Positions 14,001 through 23,611 of a stretch of 64,000 bases of DNA are shown piece by piece (position 1 is the stretch's first letter; each line of letters begins with the position of its first letter). A program made the translations under genes and the position numbers. The notes below the pieces were generated by a model that was not told the DNA's origin, searched no databases, and saw only the letters and a list, made by a program, of their open reading frames with translations. Origin of the DNA: Ascidia mentula. Its lineage: Eukaryota; Chordata; Ascidiacea; Phlebobranchia; Ascidiidae. The stretch covers positions 21,764,501 through 21,828,500 of the forward strand of contig OX387200.1 in assembly GCA_947561715.1 (NCBI GenBank). The letters are read 5' to 3'.

Positions 14001-17000
14001 GTTCTGCTACGTGCGGGACTGGAACAAAAGAACAGACCAGAAGATGCAGCAGTGGAACCAACAGTGACTGTCCAGGAAGAAAACGAAAAAGCAGAGCCTG
14101 CACTACAACTCCATGTACCACGTCCAGTAAGTAAAAACAATTATACTAAGACACGAGAACAGCTGAGGTAGTGCAGCGATCCTAACTTGCCATGCGATAG
14201 TATTAAACCAGTAAAACAACACTACTTGACACAAGAAATTAGTACTGAACACCTTTAAACAAGAGTAAACTGTAATACGAAGTTACTGCTTTCAACATAA
14301 AGCAATAACAAACAACTTCTGTATTTGTTGCTTTCACAATATCAGTTTCTCGAAAATTCCGAACAAACCAATCCAGCCACACGAATTATTCTACAACGAT
14401 CAACGTTAAAACATGGACACAACTTTATATTTACAGAATGGGGACTTTGGGGAACTTGGAGCACTTGCACAAGAACATGTGGGTCCGGAACACGAAGCAG
14501 GAGTCGGACATGTGACGTTGGAAATACCGGACCAACATGCAAAGGAAACGATTTGTTGAATCAAGTTTGCAACCAGCAAACCTGTCCATGTAAGCCCTGA
14601 CCAAAAACTATCCACAGTATGGTTCACAGTTGAAGTTTAAATCAAGCCACAAAATTCAGATACATTTGCGACGAATTCTTGGCGTAGAAACTTTGTGCAC
14701 ATGTATTTAGGCGATTATTTTCAGTATTTATTCTCGTAAACTTTCTCGGCACTACAACAAACTTCTATATTTCCGGGTGTAAAGAATGTGTCTTACGCTA
14801 AACAAAGCGAAACTACGAATGCGGAAAACATAATTACAGTAAAGTCTAGTGCGGTAATGTTTTTATTTCCGGGAATTTTGACTTGAACTGCCAAATTTGT
14901 CGTGCAGCATTTACAAACTGGGGAACTTGGAGCAAGTGTTCGGTGACGTGTGGAAATGGGCGGAGATCAAGAAACAGAAGATGCAGTAGTGGAACTGCGA
15001 GTGATTGCACCGGTACTCCCAAACAATCGGAACAGTGTAACGACGCACTTTGCACCACAAGTAGTAAGTAACATGTAACTGCACCGAACATGACCACACA
15101 ACCTCGTCGATTGATTTTTCAGAATGGACACGTTGGGGAGCATGGAGTTCTTGTACTTTAACATGTGGAAGTGGATCCAGAACAAGAACTAGATCTTGTG
15201 TCAGAGGAAACAGTGGACCAACTTGCGCGGGAAGAGATAAAGCCACTATCTCTTGTAACACGAAAATTTGCCCAAGTAAATAAACTTATCTGTACTAAAT
15301 ATGGTTGGCAAAAATAAGAATCCGACCAATTACGATTCGAGAAAAATACTTGCAATGCCCAAAGGTTGCGGCCCCTTGCTGTTGCCTTGGTAACAAAGTG
15401 ATTTTATTATGCCGTTGTCATAACAATGTAAACCTTGAAGTATCCAATCATTAGCAATTAAAAACAAGAAAATTACTTCAAACAACATCTGATGTAGTAA
15501 CTTCAAGAGTATTGCTTTAGGTTTTGACCAATGGTCGACGTGGACCGCGTGTTCTGCAACGTGTGGTACAGGGCAGCAAACTAGGAGCAGAACGTGCAGT
15601 ACCGGTACGGACAAAGATTGTACAGGAAGCCCAATTACTACGAAAGAATGTACGAACCCAGCTTGTCAAAACTCAAGTAAGCGCCAGTGATAACTGCTAC
15701 CATGCATGGAAAAAGTCCTTTACGAATGTCATTGATTTGCATAAAACTTCGCATTTGTAAAGCGATGTTGTCACTAACATTTATAGAGTGGGCTCCATGG
15801 GGTTCGTGGACAACTTGTACAGCCACGTGTGGTGGAGGAACTCACACACGAACAAGAACTTGTGATGTGGGCAACAGTGGCCCTACATGTACAGGGACTG
15901 CCGCTGACTCTGGGGACTGCAACACTCATGCATGTCCAAGTAGGCAAAATACAAGTTTAGAACCTAAACTCTTTTAGTGTTTGAACATTGCCTTGATAAA
16001 CAAACATTGCCTTGAACATTCCGAATGGAGGCGTGGGTTCGAATCCCACTTCTGACACCATGTATATCCGTAATTGGAACATGCGGTAAGGGCTCACATT
16101 AGCCCTGGTCGCCCTTATATAGTAGCCTACATGTAACGTCATGATTACTGGGGCGTTACAGCCAGTGAAGCATTACGCTACATTTACAACCACCAATAAC
16201 CAGCCCATGGCAACAAGTTTACTGTTAGCTGTATAACTTACTAATTTATGCCAATATATAATAAAATTAATATAACATTACTGATTTGGGCAGCATTTCG
16301 TCCATGGAGCAATTGGAGTACTTGTTCAGTAAGTTGTGGAAGTGGAGAAAGAAGTCGTTCAAGAACATGCAGCACAGGTAGAGGAAGCGATTGCAGTGGA
16401 CCAACAACGGCAACAGAAAGTTGTCAAGAAAGACTGTGTTCCATGTCAAGTGAGTTGAATGCACTTTTTGTCCCAGTAAACTTGCTTCAAGTAAAACAAC
16501 AGTGTTTGTTGCCAAAAGGATGGAGAAATTGGAGTCAGTGGTCAACTTGCAGCCAGACATGTGGTGATGGAACCAAGACTCGAACTAGATCTTGTATTAT
16601 AGGCAACAGTGGACCACCCTGCCAAGGGTCAATAACATCAACGGAAATCTGCAATTTAGCTTCTTGTCCAGGCATGCAATTCTTTACTAATACTATTAAT
16701 TACATTAACCTATGAACTAGTAATGCAACTACAAGTTATAGTAAGATCTATTATCCTCTTATGTGTGATTTTCCAACAAAAAAATATCCAAAATACAGTG
16801 ATCATAGCAAATTGACAAATGCTCATTAAACAAACATCTATTTTTATAAAATAAACCTCTTGCAGCATTCAGTCCATGGTCAAATTGGTCAAATTGTCCA
16901 GTAACATGTGGAAAAGGAACAATGTCCAGAGGACGAGCTTGTAACACTGGAAGAAATTCAGACTGTACTGGCAACAGCACTGAAACAGACACATGCACCA

Positions 17001-17882
17001 GACCACAATGTGCAACATCAGGTTGATAACACACTCATGTTTAACAACTGTTTCAGGACAATAAATATCAAGGGTTAAGATCCAGTCTTATTTTCACTTT
17101 CCAACTGGTGTCGTTGCATAGTTTTGATTCGCTAAATCTGAATTTATACCTTGATGTATAACAAAATTACATATACTGTACAAAGTTTGAATCCTTTATA
17201 TATAGTTTGGAGCCCATGGGCAACCTGGTCAACCTGCACACAAACCTGTGCAACTGGGCAACAAACCAGAAGTAGGACATGTAACCAAGGAAGTGGTGGT
17301 GCTAACTGCCCTGGCAAATCATCTGAACAACAAAACTGCAACTCTATAGTGTGTCCAGGTAACAAAACAACTATTAAGCCCACAAATGTTATATAATAGC
17401 AGGCAAATTACAGTTTTGTTTGATTACATCAGCCAGTTAGTTTGGAAAGCATATTATCGTGACTAAATAGATATCAACATACAAATACAATATCATATAA
17501 ACATACTTTTATCTTCCAGTATTTGATCCATGGAGTCCATGGTCCGCATGCAGTGCAACTTGTGGTCAAGGTCAATACACCAGATTCAGAAACTGTAGTA
17601 GTGGAAGAGAACAGGATTGCCAAGGAGCTTCTATAATCCATGCTGTTTGCAACAGTCCTATTACTTGTAAGAAATTACCCAAAACATTGTTCATTAAATA
17701 CTAAACTCGTAAATATGTATGTTAAATTATTTGTTAAAGGTCCACGAAGTAGCAACTCCACTGCAAGTCCAAATGGTGACAGGCGCTTCGGTTTTATTAC
17801 AACAACGTCAAACACCAACATACTCAATGCTTCATTTCAAGTTTTGTGTGCTTCTATAGTTTATGCATTTTCTTTCCAATAA
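8010..17882 (+). CDS. CAP-domain protein with 20 TSP1 repeats and hydrophobic C-tail (gene B)
   Basis: Complete paralogue of gene A, 27 exons, about 1335 residues. Exons: 8010-8095 (signal peptide, core CCLLVLVVI), 8576-8649, 8914-9065, 9203-9379, 9460-9593, 9655-9758 (CAP and hinge); TSP1: 10011-10208, 10365-10523, 10682-10840, 11358-11528, 11706-11876, 12775-12924, 13051-13194, 13280-13429, 13700-13843, 13971-14126, 14437-14589, 14908-15063, 15123-15275, 15521-15676, 15787-15939, 16294-16449, 16519-16671, 16866-17021, 17206-17358, 17520-17666; tail 17740-17882. The CAP part keeps the first motif His (KSHNDAR) but has Arg for the second (KRYRQLVW). The tail is Ser/Thr-rich and ends in a hydrophobic stretch (LCASIVYAFSF), which could be a GPI-attachment signal; this is inference. 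All TSP1 exons are phase 1-1, the signature of exon shuffling. Intron 23 seems to use a GC donor. It is probably secreted or surface-held; ligand unknown. Confidence 0.88.
16028..16060 (+). repeat. tRNA-Leu-like 3' end with encoded CCA (retroposed fragment)
   Basis: In gene B intron 21 there is a perfect T arm (GTGGG, TTCGAAT, CCCAC at 16033-16049), then TTCTGAC, discriminator A and CCA. No matching 5' half, A box or anticodon arm precedes it. An encoded CCA is not expected of a eukaryotic tRNA gene, so this looks like a copy of a mature tRNA 3' end, or a SINE or primer-site relic. Confidence 0.5.
16672..16673 (+). other. Probable GC-AG intron donor in gene B
   Basis: The TSP1 exon 16519-16671 ends CCAG followed by gcatgc. 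Phase 1 is needed to join the next TSP1 exon at 16866, and no GT gives that phase at the expected domain end. A GC donor is therefore the simplest reading. Confidence 0.55.
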
Positions 17883-17883
17883 A
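17878..17883 (+). terminator. Polyadenylation signal overlapping gene B stop codon
   Basis: AATAAA overlaps the TAA stop at 17880-17882. A second AATAAA lies at 17938-17943 and would give a more usual short 3' UTR. Confidence 0.5.
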
Positions 17884-18560
17884 GTTCTAGTTTACTTTAG
17901 GTTTTCCTGAACTTTCTTGAGATTGTATTTTTGTGCCAATAAATCTACAGATACAACAATAAAAAAGTTTGCTTCAAAATGAATTTTTGCACAAACCATA
18001 GTTGACAGGTGGGTTATGATAAAAGATTTTCTACTAATAAATCAACATGGACATTATTACGTTACGGCTACAGACCATCAACGAGTAGAGTTGTACATTA
18101 CTCCACCCACGAACAGTCAAAACGTTGCTAGCTTATATTCAGTTAAAACCGACACAATATTGTCGCAGGTATTTTCCGAAATTGGCGCCATTATTAAAAT
18201 CCGCGCTCACTCTTGCGCAAAGGTAAAAGGTCAAAACCCAAAACAGATGGTATCCGGTTAAGGTACACATGTTTGTTCCTGCTGTGCCATTTGTGTGGAA
18301 AGTAGTACATAAGTTTTGGTTTCTGATTGTTTTTTTAATAGTTTTTATGACACAGCGAATTAGTTACAAGAGGTAACACACAACTTTACGCTTTCAAAAA
18401 TATTTTTCTGACATTCAGAAAGTATAGATTGACGCCAGCTCAGTTCAAGTCTTTTTGAAAGGATTTTTGTGATACGTCGAGTATTTCAGTGTAACAGTTA
18501 TCTTCAAAAAAGCTTTCCTTCTGCGATCAAATACATCTGCACTCAAAAGACCGAAAAGTC
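17883..18560. other. Intergenic region between gene B and EIF3J
   Basis: It contains gene B's 3' polyadenylation signals and the EIF3J 5' flank. I see no coding exon, RNA gene or repeat. Confidence 0.5.
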
Positions 18561-20835
18561 ATGGACAATTGGGGTAAATATAGGTAGCTCAAAACTAACA
18601 GTAAAACAGAGTTTTTGTGTTTGGTCAATAACAGCAATAGTCTGCACAATCTCTTCAGTCTTGGGTATGTAATGTTTTCCTTTAGATGATGAGGATTTTG
18701 AGCCAAAAGTGCCTACAGTGAGTGACAAATGGGAGGGAGAAGATGAAGAAGATGATTTGAAAGATAACTGGGACGATGAGGAAGAAGAAACAAAACCAAA
18801 AGGTTGTGTCACCAAATTATACATATGTTAGTATTGAAGTATGTGTCATTGTTAACACACTGCAATTTGTACCCAGGAGGGTATATCACATTGTCGTTGA
18901 TAACTCCATTTGAATTATGCTCATAGAGCCAATTTTTTGGTGTATATTCAGAGTCTGAAAAACCTCAAGAAGAACCAAAAAAAGGTGGAAAGCGTCATTT
19001 AGCGAAGAGGTTGAAAGAAAAGGAAGAAGAACAAAGAAAAGAGGCGGAAAGAAGGAGATTGGAAGAAGAAAGCAAAACTCCTGAGGAGAAAATGAGAGAT
19101 AAACTTTTGGCACAAAAACTGTCTGAGGAATCAGACTTGGAAGTCACAAAACAAATGTTCGGTAATTTAAATGCTTACGTATGCATTTGGTTGTAGAAAT
19201 TAAGCAAAGACTAAAGTTGTGAACTGAAAATGGTTCCCCACTGTGAAATTTTACAGGAAACCAAACATAACATATACCAGGTCAATGAAAAATATATTAT
19301 ACTGCATTCAACTGTTTTAGATTAAATTCTGGAGTACTATTGTCATATGTACACAACTATGAAATAAAATTAGCATAGGGTTTTGTTGCTTATTTAAAGG
19401 AATATTGGTTTAAATGTTTGCGATTAGGTTAGTCAGACTGTGGCTGTAGCCGAAATAAACATGATACAAAAGTTTGAATGAACGAAATGCAGCAAACATA
19501 TTGGGTTAAAAACAAAACAAAAAAAGCACCGAACTACAGAACCACAACTGATACCTGAGTAAATTGCTATGTAGTAATAATGTGTGGGTTTTTTTCAGAA
19601 ACACAAGAAATTGATCCTGATCGACAAACCCTTGATAATTTACAACCAAGAACAAAAGAAGACTTTACGAACTTTTCAAAACTCCTTAAAGATAAATTTA
19701 CAAGTCTTGAAAGCTCACCTCATTATTTCTACTTGATAGAAAACTTCCTCTCATCTGCCATTGTATCCTGTAAGTTTAAATTCCTGCACCAAAAACTTAA
19801 AATTGATGGCTGTAAAGTCTTAATATTGCTGAGTTGTATCAAGGTTTAAAGTTATTTATCTTAATACTGCATTTTGTTTCAGTTATAAAAAGTATTTTTT
19901 TAAAAAAAAGGCAGCCATGATTTCATGTTAGTAAGATTGTGTAGTATGTTACTAGGGGCATAAACATCCAATGGAATGTGGCAGTTACTAGGCATATGTA
20001 ACGATTGTAACTAGTTTTTTAGTATAATTATCTTCACAAACGAATTTCTCAAGTGTTTTGTTGATCAAGAAATTTTAGTTTGATTTCAATTATTTTTTCA
20101 CTCCCTTTAGTGGAAACTGATCAGTTGAAACAATTGTCCTCGTCAATAAACGTACTTTCATCAGAAAAATTAAAGCAAGAAAGGGTGAGTGTGTTTTGTG
20201 CATAGTAGAAGTTTTGCAATTGGCCCAGCAATTTTTTTTTACAATGTGTGTAATAGTGCAGCACACAATGAAAATGCATACAAGCAATGTTCCTGTTTTG
20301 TGGTATATCATCGTGGAATTAGTTTGTCAGTTTAAACTTATTACTTGATCTCAGAAGTAAACCAGAGCTTGTCAAAGTTTTTTGATTTATGCCCCTATTT
20401 TAAAAAGAGATCAGGTAATTCTTGTTATGCAACAATGAAGTTGAAACAATAAACATCCAATCACCATTCTTGGGTTGTAATTGTTTGTGGTCTCCAATAA
20501 CTTAGGTTGTGACGTTTATTTCGAGAACCATTTATTTAAAGGATCGTTTTACTACAGTTTAACCACTCAAATTAATTTGAATTCTGTAAAGCTTTTTCTC
20601 CAGAATTGGTATGTAGTCTAACACCCTAAGAATAAGTGCCCTTTGTTTTTTATAATTCCACGAGGCCAGTAATAAGGACTATAGTTGCCAAAAAATATGC
20701 TGTGGACATTTTTCACAGCAAAGGAAAGGCGGCAAAAAATCCACGAAAGCGAAGCTTGGTGGAGGCGTGAAAGCGACACGGCACGACGCCATGGACGATT
20801 TGTCGCAGTACAACGACTTTGATGACTTCATGTAA
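18561..20835 (+). CDS. EIF3J: Eukaryotic translation initiation factor 3 subunit J
   Basis: This loosely attached eIF3 subunit acts in the cytoplasm on the 40S ribosome near the mRNA entry channel and decoding centre. Six exons: 18561-18573, 18686-18802, 18952-19161, 19599-19769, 20111-20184, 20719-20835, giving 233 residues, a little shorter than the human protein. The acidic N-terminus has the family block DKWEGEDEEDDLKDNWDDEE. A basic coiled-coil region follows (KRLKEKEEEQRKEAERRRLE), then KTPEEKMRDKLLAQKLSEES. The C-terminus reads YNDFDDFM, typical of the family. The start MDNW is encoded by a tiny 13-nt first exon that continues in frame into DDEDFEP. A spliced-leader or extra 5' exon is possible but not visible. 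No oddities. Confidence 0.95.
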
Positions 20836-22044
20836 CCATTCTATTACTAGTTACGTCATCAGCTCATATCATCCCAACATGTTATCAACTAAACTATCCT
20901 CACATAGATTATTGTGTTGTGTGTCCAAAGATATTCGCACCGAACGCATTATGCTGCATGCAGTGATGGCATTCGGGGGGTCTTCGGAAACTCTTGTTAA
21001 AGTTTCGTTGCGCCAATGGTTCCATCTTTCTGTGACAGATTTCCTTTTGAATGCCACCACTGGATGTCGTAGTGCACATTGTTGTTCTAAAGAACACATT
21101 AACGGTCGTATTTGTGTCGTTTTTATTGCGGAAATCATTATTTGTGTGCCAAGAAGTCTCTTTGTCGTGGTGAAGTAATTGGTATTAATTTATTGTTTGG
21201 GGTACTGCGTTGAATTGCCGTTAGCCCTGGAGGCATGTCTCGATCGAATGCAACGTCAAGACTGCTACGACATTTTGGTAAAGGAGTTGGGCGTACACCA
21301 GACAAGCATTAAATAAAATGTTGCGCAAAGTGATTTCTCTAACCCATCGTATTATCCCCGTTTGTGGTGAAAAAGACAAACAACCCTACTTCGGCCACTG
21401 ACCAGCTCACAGTGCATCGTTTTTACTAGCTAAGATGTGATTGGCCGAAACAACTATAGTTCCCCCATATAAATTCACAACATTTTGTGCAGTGAAAGCC
21501 TGCTGAAACTATTGTGATTTCAGCAAAGTTAGAGGTGGAAACGTTCTCGTTTGTGCATTTGAATAAATGTGTGTTTAGAGATTCGTGATTTTTCATCTTT
21601 ATCAATTGCCTTCTTGTGTTTGCAAATTTTTGAATGGAATGTTACAAGTGTAAGATATATAAGCGTCAACAGAACGGTTGGACATTGCAGCGTTTGCTTT
21701 GTGCGTTTCAAATTCAAGATATGCGAGTGATGTGTTATGGCTGAAAACCACACAACGAACAGGATCTAGTAATTTAAATATAAAATGTGTGTTTTGTGCA
21801 ATAAAGGCCATCCTTTTAGTTCTCCAACGTCCAACTTAATAAGTTTCCTCTATAATTCCCCTATACACATAGTCGAACATGACGCTGTTGTAAATTATCA
21901 ATTTGTGGTTGGGGTTTTTAAAACATTTTATTCGATAATTGCTTCTATTTTTTTAAAGTCGTAAGGGGATGTCAAGTGAACCAGGCAACAGGACGAACCA
22001 AAAATCCTTCTTGTAAAAACAACCAGGCGATAGTTTCGGTAAAC
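20836..22044. other. Intergenic region downstream of EIF3J
   Basis: A 119-codon open frame at 20819-21178 overlaps the EIF3J 3' end and has no recognisable domain; I do not call it a gene. An AATAAA near 21311 could serve EIF3J. Nothing else is supported. Confidence 0.4.
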
Positions 22045-22934
22045 TTAAAGTGCATATGACACGGCCATGACAACTTTGCGTAAAACTAAAGGTACATCTA
22101 CAACAAACATATATCCAAAGTTTCACGGTTCTACGTCAACTAAAAAATGTAAGAAACTGCACGAAAAGTAACGGCGACCAAAAATCGTAAACCTTTTGCG
22201 CTAAGGAGAAAATGACATCACATAAGGCACTCGCGTCGAAAAAATGCATTGTTTAGATAGGAGAAGGCGCCTTTTTTGCAGATATCGAATAGTTTCAAAC
22301 ATGGGAGAATCCACAGATTACGTTACCGTAAAGGTCAGGACAGGGTTTTGCATCAAACAAAAATTTGTCATTGTGACGTCACGAATCAAAGGCTTATTTG
22401 TCTCTAATTAGCGGAAGACCATAGCGTATAGCAGAAACGACATAACTGTGAGTGGACAAAACTACAATGCTAAACTAACGGTTTGTCTCTGTCGTGTTTT
22501 CAAAGGTTCATGTATCACGTTAGCGATCATAAATGCTGTAACAACAAGAACACCCTGTCCCAGTAACTGTTTTATTATTACACAACTAAATAGGACATAA
22601 TAGGTCGAACAGCGGCCATCTGTCTTCAGCTTAAATTAACATCAAAATCCGTTTATTTCACTTGTTTCCTTTTTGTCCCCTGTTTAATGCAATATTATGC
22701 TTAAACCAGTTTTACAATGTTTTCCATTTCTACGCATAAGGCTTGCTGCCAGCACTCGCGCACGACCGAAGCGCCTTCTATGACGTCACGCAACAATATC
22801 TCGCTTTCGCACTGTATCTCAGAAACCAGTCGTCGTATCAAGCTACTTTTTTCTCCAAAAATGTTCTAAAGTTATGAACATCTCTTAGTTTGATTATTAA
22901 CATGTTTTATTTTTCCGTGTCATATGCACTTTAA
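22045..22934. mobile_element. Non-autonomous TTAA-flanked terminal-inverted-repeat element (MITE-like)
   Basis: The left end TTAAAGTGCATATGACACGG (22045-22064) is matched perfectly in inverse orientation at 22915-22934. The ends begin with TTAA, the target sequence duplicated by piggyBac-type transposases. The roughly 890-bp interior has no long open frame, so it would depend on a transposase elsewhere. Identical 20-bp ends suggest it is fairly young. The piggyBac assignment rests on TTAA alone. Confidence 0.65.
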
Positions 22935-23611
22935 AATCCCTGCTAGGTCACATATGACACTGTTATTTCGGGTGATTAGTTTTTTTCCCATGCTCTCCTG
23001 ACGACTAACCGAAATTAAAAATCTACGCATTATCAGCATTGGAGCATTTGCGCATGTTGTAGTGATCAAGGTTTGTATGGAATGATAGCAATGTGACCGT
23101 TGGAATTCCCAAACGTACAAGATTTTCAATGCCATGGAAACTCGTACGTTTTCCAGCATGAAAACTTCATGGAAGGTTTAAAATATGGCCGTTTTTACTT
23201 ACTGTTAAAATCATCAATGACCCATTTAAGAATACCTTGTTGACTATACTCTCTCAACCATCAAGAACTGTATCTCCCATTGCAACCTTTTGCATACAAA
23301 TATAATATTAATACATAAATGTCGTTGTGCGAATGCTGACTCAAAAAAAGATAAATTCAAACCCATACATGGGTAAACGAATTCATCGACCAGACAACAA
23401 CCTTTGATGTTCCTTTTTTGTATGAAACTGAATGCTTATTGATTTAAGTTTCGGATCTATACAAACTACAGGAAGGGACGTGGAGTTCTTTTGCTGCCTT
23501 CAATAGTTTATGGTTTTCTTTGCAGGCGTCAACAGCTTATATCGTTGTACAACAAACAACATCAGTTCTTTGATATCATATGTTTCCAGTCATTGCTGTG
23601 TCATTATCAAG
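22935..23611. other. Intergenic region upstream of the first aspartic protease homologue
   Basis: No feature is supported. It presumably holds the promoter of the gene starting at 23612; no TATA or other element stands out. Confidence 0.3.

Noticed and set aside
20819-21178. 119-codon open frame overlapping the end of EIF3J
   Set aside because: Begins inside the EIF3J last exon in another frame; no domain, likely 3' UTR.
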